Part shown: piece by piece, positions 46,875 through 55,164 of the stretch
How positions within the stretch are numbered: position 1 is the first letter of the stretch
How the letters are laid out: each line of letters begins with the position of its first letter
DNA from: an archaeon
GTDB taxonomy: Archaea > Iainarchaeota > Iainarchaeia > Iainarchaeales > CSSED10-239
Assembly: GCA_023230325.1 (NCBI GenBank)
Contig: JALNXN010000002.1
Coordinates: forward strand, 75,190 to 139,189
Length of the DNA: 64,000 nucleotides
Direction: 5' to 3'
Translations under genes and position numbers: made by a program
Notes under the pieces: generated by a model
Told to the model about the DNA's origin: nothing
The model's database searches: none
Seen by the model: the letters and a program-made list of their open reading frames with translations, nothing else

Positions 46875-47936
46875 TTATTTCTTCAATTCAATTGTTTGTG
46901 TTGGATAAGCAAATTCAATTCCTGCTTTCTCAAATTGTTTTTTAATTTCTATATTTATATTATCTTTAACAACTAAATATTTATCATAAGCAAGTTCTTT
47001 TACCCAATAAATAATACTTATATTTAATGAATAATCTCCAAAAGAATCAAAAGACACATAAACAATATCATCTGTTGACTTATTATCTAATATTATCTTT
47101 TTAACAATTGCTTTTGCTTTTTCTAATTTAGCTACTGAAGTGTTATATACCAATCCTAATTTCATGGTTTCTTTTCTCATTTGTCTCTTTGAAATATTTT
47201 CTAAAGCATTACTTGAAAGTATTCTATTAGGAACAACTACTACAGTTCCATCAAAAGTTCTAACTCTTGTAGACCTAATTCCAATTTCTTCAATTGAACC
47301 TAAACCATCAGAAGTCTTTATAACATCTCCTAACTTAAATGGTTTTTCTACAAAAATAACAATTCCACTTAAAAAATTCTCAACAATATCTTTTGAAGCC
47401 ATAGCCACAGCAAGACCACCAATTCCAAGTCCTGCTAATAAAGCACTAATATTATAACCTAAGTTTGATAGAACAACTAAAACTGCTACAATCCAAACAA
47501 CAACTTTAATTAAAGATCTTAATAAAGGAATTAATTGATCATCATATTTTGATTCAGTTTTAGCTGCATAAACTTGTAAATATTCTTTTATTAACCCTAA
47601 TAAAAATTTAATTATAAATAAACTAATTGCAAAAACATAAACTAAAAAAGAAACTTGCTTTACAGCCTTTATCCACCAATCACTTGCATTTAATATCTTA
47701 AAACCAATATTAAAAAAGATTGTTATAATTACAATCCTTAAAGGTAAAGGTCTAGAAAGGATGTCTGCTAAAATATCATCTATTTTATTTTTTGATCTTC
47801 TTGCTAATTTTATAAATACATTTTTACTAAAATAGATTACTGTCCAACTAACAACCATTCCAATAAATATAAATATTATAAACCATAAAATTTGTTTTAA
47901 ACTATTTCCTAAAAAAGTTATATCTAAAAAAGCCAT
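46875..47936 (-). CDS. MscS-type mechanosensitive channel
   Basis: 353 residues. Four to five membrane helices in the first 170 residues end with the pore-lining GLGIGGLAVAMASKDIVENF. The beta domain follows (FVEKPFKLGDVIKTSDGLGSIEEIGIRSTRVRTFDGTVVVVPN), with the C-terminal cytoplasmic domain after. The channel opens under membrane tension and lets solutes out during hypo-osmotic shock. Its 5' side faces an AT repeat array of about 165 bases, so the promoter must lie there. It has 3 more helices than E. coli MscS at the N-terminus. Confidence 0.93.
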   Translation of the reverse strand: MAFLDITFLGNSLKQILWFIIFIFIGMVVSWTVIYFSKNVFIKLARRSKNKIDDILADILSRPLPLRIVIITIFFNIGFKILNASDWWIKAVKQVSFLVYVFAISLFIIKFLLGLIKEYLQVYAAKTESKYDDQLIPLLRSLIKVVVWIVAVLVVLSNLGYNISALLAGLGIGGLAVAMASKDIVENFLSGIVIFVEKPFKLGDVIKTSDGLGSIEEIGIRSTRVRTFDGTVVVVPNRILSSNALENISKRQMRKETMKLGLVYNTSVAKLEKAKAIVKKIILDNKSTDDIVYVSFDSFGDYSLNISIIYWVKELAYDKYLVVKDNINIEIKKQFEKAGIEFAYPTQTIELKK

Positions 47937-47951
47937 ACATAATCACATTTC

Positions 47952-48118
47952 AATTTTAAGTTTTTTAATTTTAAGTTATTTAATTTTAAGTTATTTAATT
48001 TTAATTTTATTTAATTTTAAGTTTTTTAATTTTAAGTTTTTTAATTTTATTTAATTTTAATTTTATTTAATTTTAAGTTTTTTAATTTTAAGTTTTTTAA
48101 TTTTTAAGTTTTTTTCTT
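47952..48118. repeat. A/T tandem array between divergent genes
   Basis: A run of roughly 165 bases is made of TTTTAATTTTAAG and TTATTTAATTTTAA units, each 13-14 bases. A longer unit of about 50 bases seems to occur twice (near 48005 and 48059). It fills most of the gap between mscS-like (minus) and the ABC ATPase (plus). No coding, no spacer structure as in CRISPR. It would be bent or easily melted DNA. Confidence 0.8.
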
Positions 48119-48213
48119 TATATTATTAATATATTATATAACAATATGTTTATAAAATAAAACTAACATAAATATATATTACTACTTTTATAAATATTAA
48201 AATTTGAGAAAAT

Positions 48214-48909
48214 ATGAAAAGAACAGTTGTTGAATTAAAAAATGTTTCTAAAATTTATGAGATGGGTGAAATTAAAGTAAAAGCTTTAGATGGAGTGTCT
48301 CTAAAGATAATGGAAGGAGAACTTGTGTCTATCATGGGACCTTCAGGTTCAGGAAAATCAACAATGATGCATATTATTGGAGCCTTAGACCTACCTACTT
48401 CAGGAGAAATATATATAGACAATAATAAATTATCAAAATTAACAGAAGATCAACTTGCAAAGATTAGAGGAAAGACAATTGGTTTTGTTTTTCAAGAATT
48501 TAATTTAATTCCAACATTAACTGCTTTTGAGAATGTTAAACTTCCTACTCTTTTCCAAGATGAAAGAGTTACTTCTAAAAAAGAACAATATTGTAAAGAT
48601 CTATTAACCTTAGTAGGCTTAGGGGATAGAATGGACCACAAACCAACTGAACTTTCAGGTGGTCAACAACAAAGAGTAGCAATTGCTCGTTCTCTTGCAA
48701 ACAATCCTGCAATGATTCTTGCTGACGAACCAACAGGTGCTCTTGACTCTAAATCTTCTAAAGAAATTATGCAACTTTTAAAAAAATTAAATAAAGAAGG
48801 AAAAACAGTAATTATAATTACACATGATGATAATGTCTCTGACTACACAAATAGAAAAATATCTTTAAAAGATGGAAAAATTGTTGAAGATAAAACTAAG
48901 AAGAAATAA
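48214..48909 (+). CDS. MacB/LolD-type ABC transporter ATPase
   Basis: 231 residues. Walker A GPSGSGKST (42-50), Q-loop FVFQEFNLIP, signature LSGGQQQRVA near 149, Walker B MILADEPTGALD and switch His (IITHDD) are all present, so it should be active. It belongs to the type VII (MacB/FtsE/LolD) ABC ATPases, which drive periplasmic or envelope-side work rather than import. It is followed after 3 bases by its permease and opens the module 48214-53694. Confidence 0.95.
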   Translation: MKRTVVELKNVSKIYEMGEIKVKALDGVSLKIMEGELVSIMGPSGSGKSTMMHIIGALDLPTSGEIYIDNNKLSKLTEDQLAKIRGKTIGFVFQEFNLIPTLTAFENVKLPTLFQDERVTSKKEQYCKDLLTLVGLGDRMDHKPTELSGGQQQRVAIARSLANNPAMILADEPTGALDSKSSKEIMQLLKKLNKEGKTVIIITHDDNVSDYTNRKISLKDGKIVEDKTKKK

Positions 48910-48912
48910 ACT

Positions 48913-50106
48913 ATGAATGAAGTATTCCCTTTTATTATAAAAAATATTAAAAGAAGAAAATTAAGAAGTTGGTTAACAATTATTGGTGTAATTGTAGGAG
49001 TGTTGTCAATTGTTGCGCTTATGTCTTTATCTAATGGTCTAAAAGCAAGTGTTTCTTCTGAATTTGATAAACTTGGAGCTCAAAAGATAACAATTACTTC
49101 TAAATACTCACAATTTATTTCAGAAACAAATATTGGATTAAGTACAGATGATGTAAAGACTATTGAAAAAATAGCAGACATCGATTATGTTGCAGGAAGT
49201 ATCTCAGGAACTGTATTTGCAGAATATAATAATAATAAAAAATTTATGTCATTTATTGGTTATGATATAGAATACTTAGACAAAATGTTCTTTCAAGAAA
49301 ACATATCTTTACTAAAAGGAAAATTGATTACTTCTAAAAAGTCTAATGAAATTATTATTGGTTATGATTATTATAATGATTATGAAAAATTATTTAATAA
49401 AAGATTAGATGTTGGAGACAAAGTTAAAATTGATAATAGTTACTATAAAGTTGTTGGGGTTTTAAAAGATACTGGCAACCCTTCCTTAAATCAAAATAAT
49501 TATATATCAATAGATGTGTTAAGAGACCTAACAGACACAGATGAAAAAATAGTTGATGTTATTTATGCTGTTATAAAAACAGGAAAAGATGTAGAGGTTG
49601 TTGGTCAAAAGATTGAAGAAAAATTAGAAAGAGCGAAAGGAGAAAGTGATTTTGTAGTAACTACTCCTAAACAAGCTGCAGAAGACCAACAAGATATTTT
49701 AAATATAATTTCAATTGTGGTAATTGGAATTGCATCAATTTCCTTACTTGTTGGAGGAATTGGAATTGTAAACTCAATGTACACTTCTGTTCTTGAGAGA
49801 AGAAAAGAGATTGGAGTGATGAAAGCAATTGGTGCTAAGAAGAAAGATATTTTACTTATCTTTGTTTTAGAGGCAGGAATGATTGGTTTATTAGGTGGAA
49901 TTATTGGAACTATTGGAGGGTTTTTGTTAGCCTACTCTGTCACAATTATAGGAACACCAATTGGTGCAACTTTTGCAATTGATTTTAGCTTTAGTATTAT
50001 TGCCTTAGCTTTAGGTGTTTCTTTTGTCTTAGGGATAGTTGCTGGTTTTTTACCAGCTTACCAAGCCTCAAATGAAGAAGCAATAGATGCATTAAAGGAA
50101 GAATAA
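48913..50106 (+). CDS. MacB-like FtsX-domain ABC permease, first copy
   Basis: 397 residues. One helix at the N-terminus (RSWLTIIGVIVGVLSIVALM), a MacB_PCD exterior domain (about 45-250), then three helices (about 268-290, 315-345, 358-385) with LERRKEIGVMKAIGAKKKDI in between, as in FtsX domains. Such permeases transmit ATP-driven shape changes to exterior domains, or extrude lipids, peptides or small molecules. Start follows the ATPase stop by 3 bases, a tight operon. Confidence 0.9.
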   Translation: MNEVFPFIIKNIKRRKLRSWLTIIGVIVGVLSIVALMSLSNGLKASVSSEFDKLGAQKITITSKYSQFISETNIGLSTDDVKTIEKIADIDYVAGSISGTVFAEYNNNKKFMSFIGYDIEYLDKMFFQENISLLKGKLITSKKSNEIIIGYDYYNDYEKLFNKRLDVGDKVKIDNSYYKVVGVLKDTGNPSLNQNNYISIDVLRDLTDTDEKIVDVIYAVIKTGKDVEVVGQKIEEKLERAKGESDFVVTTPKQAAEDQQDILNIISIVVIGIASISLLVGGIGIVNSMYTSVLERRKEIGVMKAIGAKKKDILLIFVLEAGMIGLLGGIIGTIGGFLLAYSVTIIGTPIGATFAIDFSFSIIALALGVSFVLGIVAGFLPAYQASNEEAIDALKEE

Positions 50107-50109
50107 GAT

Positions 50110-50769
50110 ATGAGTGTTATTAGATCTATTAAGAAGAGAGTTGAAAAAAGAGGACTTAGTCTTTTTATAAAAAATAAAAAAGAAAATTGGCCTGCTTTTG
50201 GAAAAGAACATAGATTTGAAATTGTATATTATAAGAAGTTTAAAAAATTACCAATAGAATTTTTAAAGAAAAGTAAAAACAAAAAACCAAAAGTTATGAT
50301 CTTAGGGGCAGGACTTGGGGAGGATATAAAGTTACTAAAAGCAGAACTTCAAAAGAACAATGTTAACCCAAGTGTAGATGTTTTTTCTTTAACAAAATCA
50401 ATAAGTAAAACTGCAAAGAAAGAAATTAAAAAAGATTATTCAATTAATAAAGCTTTAGAAACAATTAATTTTAAAGAACATAGTAAATTAATAAATATTA
50501 TAAAGGAGAAGTATGACTTGGTTGTTGCTCCATTAAGTGTTGGGGTGTACACTGATCATGTTGCTTATAATTTGTTTATAACCTCAAAGTTATTAAACAA
50601 AAATGGAAAAGCATATGTTGAGGTTTTAAAAGATAAAAAATTAATTGAGAAGTTTAATAGATTTAATGAGTTATTTAACAAACAATTTAAAGAAACTGCA
50701 GAATTTAATATTAACCAAATTAATGAAAATGAAAAATATTTCTATTTTGAAATAACAAGAAAAAAATAA
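50110..50769 (+). CDS. Methyltransferase-like Rossmann-fold protein
   Basis: 219 residues. PKVMILGAGLGEDIKLLKAEL matches the glycine-rich SAM-binding motif I. A second strand-like DVFSLTKS follows, where an acidic residue binding SAM ribose would be expected; and YDLVVAPLSVGVYTDHVAYN and NGKAYVEVLKD resemble motifs IV and V. A basic N-terminal 45 residues (KKRVEKRGLSLFIKN) could bind RNA or membrane. The missing acidic residue in motif II makes catalysis uncertain. It lies 3 bases after the first permease, in the ABC operon. Confidence 0.55.
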   Translation: MSVIRSIKKRVEKRGLSLFIKNKKENWPAFGKEHRFEIVYYKKFKKLPIEFLKKSKNKKPKVMILGAGLGEDIKLLKAELQKNNVNPSVDVFSLTKSISKTAKKEIKKDYSINKALETINFKEHSKLINIIKEKYDLVVAPLSVGVYTDHVAYNLFITSKLLNKNGKAYVEVLKDKKLIEKFNRFNELFNKQFKETAEFNINQINENEKYFYFEITRKK

Positions 50770-50784
50770 AGGAGATGGTTTAAA

Positions 50785-51054
50785 ATGCCAAGACCAAAAG
50801 GAAAAATTTTAAAAGAAATAGCAACAAAAAAACGTAGAGCAAGTATGAAGGAATTAGCAAAGCCCTTACCAAAACTAAAAACAGAACTTGCAAGAAGTGA
50901 AGTATTACTAAAGACTCTTCTAGCTTCAGAAAATAAAAAAATAAAAGAGATTTCAGCAAATATTGCTCAAACAATTGCTCAAGCAAAAAAATTAAAAAAT
51001 GCAGAAACAATAGAAAAATTAAATAAGCAATTAGAAAAACTTTTAAAAAAATAA
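50785..51054 (+). CDS. Small basic coiled-coil protein in the ABC module
   Basis: 89 residues, about a quarter lysine. RASMKELAKPLPKLKTELA to the end is helical with regular hydrophobic spacing (IAQTIAQAKKLKN, LNKQLEKLLKK). A clear ribosome-binding site AAAGGAGATG precedes the ATG. It could be a soluble or DNA-binding helper; no family was recognised. An opposite frame exists but lacks start signals. Confidence 0.7.
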   Translation: MPRPKGKILKEIATKKRRASMKELAKPLPKLKTELARSEVLLKTLLASENKKIKEISANIAQTIAQAKKLKNAETIEKLNKQLEKLLKK

Positions 51055-51084
51055 AATAATTAAAATTTAAAAAAGGTGAAAATA

Positions 51085-52350
51085 ATGAATCATATTAAAA
51101 AAATAGGAGTCTTAATTATATTTTTGTTAATGTTAATTGTCCCAATACAAGTCAATGCTGCAATAACAGATTATGATATAATTAATATTTCTGCAGAAAC
51201 ATTCAACTATCAACCAACCCCAACAGTTGCAGGCAAAGATTTTGATATCTGGATCCAAATAACAAACAACAGTAACAAAGTTGCAAATGATGTTGAATAT
51301 TTTTTAGATACAAAATATCCTTTCAGTATTGTTAGTAATAACAACACAGGAATAATAGCAACCCTTGCACCCTACCAATCAAGAATTATAAAATATACTT
51401 TAAAATCTGAAAAAGAAACATTAGATGGAACTTATAAACTTGACTTTAAATTTAAAAGAAAAGAAATAAACACCTACTCAGTTCAAACATACAACATAGA
51501 TGTTAAAGGAGATCCTGCCTTAATTGATGTTATCAACTCAAATATTGATAAAGCAAGTATTGGAGCAAACTCAAATGTTAAATTTACTTTAAAAAATCTA
51601 GGTGGAAAAAATGCAAAAGACATCTTTGTTACCTTATCTGATTCACAAGATGAAACTGTACAAATTTTAAATTTAAAAACACAATATATACCTAAGATAG
51701 ATATTGGAAATGAACAGCAAGTCAATTTCACAATAACAATTTCAAAAACTGCAAACAACAAAAGCTACACTCTTCCAATAACAATTACATATGCTGATGA
51801 TGATGGTACCTATACCACAACTAAAAACTTAGGTATAGAGATTATAGACAATCCAGAAATTGTAATTAATGTTTTATCAATCGGAGACAATAGCACAATC
51901 AAGACCCTTACTGAAGAAAGTCTTTCTTTAGAAATTTACAACATAGGTAATATAGATGCAGAATCTGTTTATGTTGAAATTGAAGATAATGGAATTTCAA
52001 ATAATTTTTCTAAGTATTTTGTAGGCTCTATTGAGAAAGACAACTATGACAATGTAGATTTTAAATTTACTACAAATAAACTTGAAACAGGCTCATACCC
52101 TCTAACAATCAATGTACATTATAAAGATAGAAATTTAAAAGAACAAAAAATATCAAAGACAATTGAAGTTAATGTTGTGCAAGGAACTGATAATAATTCA
52201 GGAAAAACAATAATATTAAGTATTATAAGTATTCTTGGAATTGTTGTTGGTTTAGCTTTACTAATTGTTATTCTTAGATGGTTAACTCAGATATTAATAA
52301 AGCCAGCAATTAACATAATTTCAGAATTGTTTAAGAAAAAGAAAAAATAA
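51085..52350 (+). CDS. Secreted, C-terminally anchored CARDB-like (COG1361) protein
   Basis: 421 residues when started at ATG 51085; a longer frame from GTG 51076 would overlap the ribosome-binding site GGTGA, so the ATG is preferred. Signal peptide: KKIGVLIIFLLMLIVPIQVN. Three beta-sandwich repeats of NEW/CARDB type follow (VANDVEYFLDTKYPFSI, NAKDIFVTLSD, DAESVYVEIED), with a C-terminal helix (IILSIISILGIVVGLALLIV) and a basic tail. Archaeal proteins like this are often encoded beside MacB-type exporters and probably act as their exterior partner. Confidence 0.85.
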   Translation: MNHIKKIGVLIIFLLMLIVPIQVNAAITDYDIINISAETFNYQPTPTVAGKDFDIWIQITNNSNKVANDVEYFLDTKYPFSIVSNNNTGIIATLAPYQSRIIKYTLKSEKETLDGTYKLDFKFKRKEINTYSVQTYNIDVKGDPALIDVINSNIDKASIGANSNVKFTLKNLGGKNAKDIFVTLSDSQDETVQILNLKTQYIPKIDIGNEQQVNFTITISKTANNKSYTLPITITYADDDGTYTTTKNLGIEIIDNPEIVINVLSIGDNSTIKTLTEESLSLEIYNIGNIDAESVYVEIEDNGISNNFSKYFVGSIEKDNYDNVDFKFTTNKLETGSYPLTINVHYKDRNLKEQKISKTIEVNVVQGTDNNSGKTIILSIISILGIVVGLALLIVILRWLTQILIKPAINIISELFKKKKK

Positions 52351-52356
52351 AATTTC

Positions 52357-52364
52357 TTTTTTTT
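52357..52364 (+). terminator. T8 run after the CARDB-like gene
   Basis: Eight T residues begin 7 bases after the stop codon, followed by more T-rich sequence. Archaeal RNA polymerase stops at such runs. It fits a transcript end before the second permease, which has its own TATA box. Confidence 0.5.
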
Positions 52365-52393
52365 AAATTTAATTTATTTTTTAAAAAAAGGAA

Positions 52394-52409
52394 ATATAAA
52401 AATATAAAA
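52394..52409 (+). promoter_or_regulatory. TATA box of the second permease gene
   Basis: ATATAAAAATATAAAA lies about 30 bases before ATG 52432, so the transcript would be nearly leaderless. There is no Shine-Dalgarno sequence at this start, in contrast with the genes just upstream. Confidence 0.5.
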
Positions 52410-52431
52410 CAAGATAAACGAGACACGAAAA

Positions 52432-53694
52432 ATGAATTCTGCAAAATTTAAAGAACTATTAAACCTAACTATAAAAAATATATTTAGAAGAAGATTACGT
52501 TCAATTCTAACTATACTTTCAATTACAATTGGAATTGCTGCAATCATCTCTCTAGTCTTGATCAGTAATGGATTATTTAATACTGTTGAAAAGCAATTTG
52601 AATCAATGGGGGCTAATTCTATTTTTATAATCCCAAGTAGCTTTGGAACAGCAACAAATGGAGAGTTTGAAGGACCGCCAAGTGGTGGGGACTTTGGGGG
52701 GTCAAGTAGATTAGGCTCTGATGCAACTTTAACAACAAATGATGTAAAAATTGTTGAAAAGATTCCAGAAGTTGAAGATGTTTACTCTTGGGCTTACAAG
52801 GTATTAAAGATAGAATATAAAAATCAAGTAAATTTTGTTTTCATTCTTGCAATTGATGAAAAACAAGCAGATGATCTTTTTGAAAATTTAAATATTAAAC
52901 TTAAAGAAGGAACTAGTCTCCAAGATAGAAGAGGGCATTTTGCAGTTGTCGGTTCTTATTTTGCAGAGAAGTTATATGACTCTCCAGTAAAGATAGGAAA
53001 TAAAATCTTAATTGAGGACACAGAATTTAAAGTTGTTGGAATATTAGATTCCACTGGAAACCTTCAAAAGGATTCTCAAGTTTATATTACTAATACTTAT
53101 TCTTCAGAAATATTTAATTCTAGTAATAAAGTAGTTGATCAGATTTTAGTTAAAACTAAATCAGATGCAGATGTTATACAAGTAAAAGATAAGATTATTA
53201 AAAGATTAGAAAAAACTCATGATAAGGATACTTTTATTGTTATTGCAACTGTACAGATTCTTGAGATTATTAAAAATGTATTAAATTCAATTAAAGTTAT
53301 TTTAATTTCAATTGCAACCATCTCTGTAATTGTTGGAAGTATAGGAATTATGAATTCAATTTATACTTCTGTTCTTGAAAGAACAAAAGAGATTGGAATT
53401 TTGAAATCAATTGGTGCAAGAAAGGAAGATATTTATTTTATATTTGTAAGTGAATCTTTGATTCTCTCTGCCTTTGGGGGTTTAGTTGGTTTAGGAATTG
53501 GTATTGGTATCTCTAAGGCAGTTGAATGGTATGCTATAACTAAAGGCTTTGGGATATTAAGTATTGAGATTACTTTTGGAATTGTTGTTCTTGCTATGGT
53601 TTTAGCTTTAGTGATTGGTTTTTTGGCTGGGATATTGCCTGCAAAAAGGGCAGCAAAGATGAACACCGTTAATGCTTTAAAAAACATAAGTTAA
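52432..53694 (+). CDS. MacB-like FtsX-domain ABC permease, second copy
   Basis: 420 residues. It has the same plan as the permease at 48913: N-terminal helix (LRSILTILSITIGIAAIISL), exterior MacB_PCD domain (about 45-280) and three C-terminal helices with LERTKEIGILKSIGARKEDI. The exterior domain has a Gly/Pro-rich insert near residue 75-95 (FEGPPSGGDFGGSSRLG). No second ATPase is encoded, so it probably pairs with the first permease over one ATPase, as LolC and LolE do with LolD. Confidence 0.9.
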   Translation: MNSAKFKELLNLTIKNIFRRRLRSILTILSITIGIAAIISLVLISNGLFNTVEKQFESMGANSIFIIPSSFGTATNGEFEGPPSGGDFGGSSRLGSDATLTTNDVKIVEKIPEVEDVYSWAYKVLKIEYKNQVNFVFILAIDEKQADDLFENLNIKLKEGTSLQDRRGHFAVVGSYFAEKLYDSPVKIGNKILIEDTEFKVVGILDSTGNLQKDSQVYITNTYSSEIFNSSNKVVDQILVKTKSDADVIQVKDKIIKRLEKTHDKDTFIVIATVQILEIIKNVLNSIKVILISIATISVIVGSIGIMNSIYTSVLERTKEIGILKSIGARKEDIYFIFVSESLILSAFGGLVGLGIGIGISKAVEWYAITKGFGILSIEITFGIVVLAMVLALVIGFLAGILPAKRAAKMNTVNALKNIS

Positions 53695-53775
53695 GGAGAG
53701 GGAAAGTGATTTGTTTATAAAGTTTTCTTGTGTTAATATTTATTTATAGTCAAGAAAAATTATCTTTTTTCTTCT

Positions 53776-53847
53776 GCCTCTATAGCTCAGTGGTAGAGCG
53801 TCAGTCTTGTAAACTGAATGTCGGGGGTTCAAGTCCCTCTAGAGGCT
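53776..53847 (+). tRNA. tRNA-Thr (anticodon TGT)
   Basis: 72 bases. Acceptor GCCTCTA/TAGAGGC, D stem GCTC/GAGC, anticodon stem TCAGT/ACTGA with loop CTTGTAA, T stem GGGGG/CCCTC (one G-T) with TTCAAGT. Anticodon TGT reads ACA, hence Thr. Discriminator is T and CCA is not encoded. A TATA-like TTTATTTATAG lies about 30 bases upstream, and T6 at 53849-53854 can end the transcript. Confidence 0.96.
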
Positions 53848-53848
53848 C

Positions 53849-53854
53849 TTTTTT
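53849..53854 (+). terminator. T-run after tRNA-Thr
   Basis: Six T residues start two bases past the tRNA, a usual end for archaeal tRNA transcripts. Confidence 0.5.
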
Positions 53855-53930
53855 ATTGGGATATACAACTATAAAACATTATACATCTTATTAAAAATAT
53901 ATATTTGTGTATTAAATCTATTAATACGAT

Positions 53931-54173
53931 ATGGTTCGTGACAAAATTCGTAAAAACCCTATCTTTTGTTCGGTAGCAAGTATGGTGTTTGCAGTAATAC
54001 TTGTAAGATTAGCATTTTTGGATACTTTATTTGGAAAAAACTTTGTAGAATTAAGATTATGGATAATCTTCTTTGCAATAGTGTTTTTTATAATTGGTTT
54101 AATATCAATTAAAGTTTGGATGAGAACAAATGTGCCAACTAAAAATATACATTTTACACACAAAAAAAGATAA
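53931..54173 (+). CDS. Small two-helix membrane protein
   Basis: 80 residues. Helix 1 (IFCSVASMVFAVILVRLAF) and helix 2 (LWIIFFAIVFFIIGLISIKV) are separated by a short loop with the tail basic (HKKR). A TATA box, AAAAATATATATTT at 53893-53906, lies 25-35 bases before the ATG, so the mRNA is leaderless. This promoter favours it over the opposite-strand frame that covers the same bases. Function unknown. Confidence 0.65.
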   Translation: MVRDKIRKNPIFCSVASMVFAVILVRLAFLDTLFGKNFVELRLWIIFFAIVFFIIGLISIKVWMRTNVPTKNIHFTHKKR

Positions 54174-54177
54174 GTGA

Positions 54178-54519
54178 TCATTTTTTAAATTTCTTCTTAT
54201 TTCCCAAATTTTTAAAACCAATTTCAGACATCTCCAAAGGAATGTTTAAACCTACACCTGACCTTTTTAATTCTTCTAAAAAATCCCTTACTGAAATCTT
54301 TGCAACCTCTGCTGCTGTAGAAAAATCTATTTCTTCTTTTTCATAAAGAGATAAAGCTTTTTTTAAATAATATTCTTTAATGCTTTTTTCTAGAAGCATC
54401 CTTATTGCATCTGACTTTGTTAGGTTTTCTTCTTTTGATATCAAATGCATGCTTTTTGAAACATTATCACTTAATCTTAAAGTACTTACTTTATTTTCTT
54501 TTTTTTTCATCCTTATCAC
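54178..54519 (-). CDS. UPF0175-type antitoxin with ribbon-helix-helix start
   Basis: 113 residues. STLRLSDNVSKSMHLISKEE and TKSDAIRMLLEKSIKEYY form an RHH DNA-binding module. The C-terminal half ALSLYEKEEIDFSTAAEVAK and SVRDFLEELKRSGVG is the UPF0175 pattern. In archaea such proteins pair with PIN-domain toxins and repress their own operon. Its start overlaps the end of the PIN-like gene at 54491 by 29 bases. The toxin-first gene order and overlap match many UPF0175/DUF3368 pairs. Confidence 0.8.
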   Translation of the reverse strand: MIRMKKKENKVSTLRLSDNVSKSMHLISKEENLTKSDAIRMLLEKSIKEYYLKKALSLYEKEEIDFSTAAEVAKISVRDFLEELKRSGVGLNIPLEMSEIGFKNLGNKKKFKK

Positions 54520-54925
54520 CTTTAATAGATTTTAATAAATTTATTTCCTTTTCAATATATTTCTCTTTAATATATGGTCTTAAAAGATTAATTTTATTTA
54601 GAGCCTGAGTATATGTTATTTTATCTTTATAAAAATAATAGATAATTAAATTAATAGAACTAATTATTTTTATATTATTCTTTACACAATATTCTACTGC
54701 TGCACTATTATCAACAATAACAAAAGACTTAATTTCTAAAGCTAAAGAAATACTTTGCATCTCACCAGATAATCTAGATAAACTATTCCATAAATCCTTA
54801 AGCACTTTTTTAGAATCCAGCACCTTAGTTAGACTTTTACTTTTTAAAGCCCTATAAACTAAAAGATCTTTTGGAATATAAAATAACTTTTTGTTAACTA
54901 ATAATTCATCTTCTACTTTAATAGT
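54491..54925 (-). pseudogene. PIN/DUF3368-like toxin, N-terminus lost or degraded
   Basis: The frame is open between stop codons from about 54925 to 54491, but the only usual start is GTG 54821-54823, giving 110 residues. The visible part is the back half of a DUF3368/PIN protein: GEMQSISLALEIKSFVIVDN, AVEYCVKNNIKIISSI. Upstream in frame KKLFYIPKDLLVY resembles the middle of such domains, but no first strand with the catalytic Asp precedes it. A TATA-like CTTTATAAAC at about 54926-54935 would place the transcript start around 54900. Either a decayed toxin beside a live antitoxin, or a short form using an unusual start. Confidence 0.55.
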
Positions 54926-55164
54926 TTATAAAGGTTGCAATTATTAATAACAACTATTTACCTTTTTCAGCAATTACTAATTACCACTCAAAAAATATAG
55001 ATTTGATATAAAATTCACTTTAAAATTACCTAATATAAATTTTATTCTTTTTATCAACACCAAAAAATTTTTCTCAATATCAAAAATCATTCTGTTTACA
55101 AAAATACAAATTTTCTTTTACAAAAAAATAAAAAATTTCACCACAACCACACCACCTCAAAACA
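54926..55164. other. Non-coding A/T-rich remainder after the toxin-antitoxin pair
   Basis: Together with the toxin leader this gap holds no intact gene of known type. It contains the presumed toxin promoter at its left end and the 3' side of the GNAT gene at its right end. A 67-codon minus-strand frame over 55080-55283 overlaps the GNAT gene in another frame and is not credible. Confidence 0.5.

Noticed and set aside
47952-48118. Possible CRISPR array
   Set aside because: Units are 13-14 bases without unique spacers; it is simple A/T tandem repeat.
50780-51010. 76-codon minus-strand Leu-rich frame
   Set aside because: It is the shadow of the small coiled-coil gene, which has a clear GGAG ribosome-binding site.
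53921-54181. 86-codon minus-strand frame opposite the small membrane protein
   Set aside because: No promoter or ribosome-binding site was seen on its side, whereas the plus frame has a well-placed TATA box.
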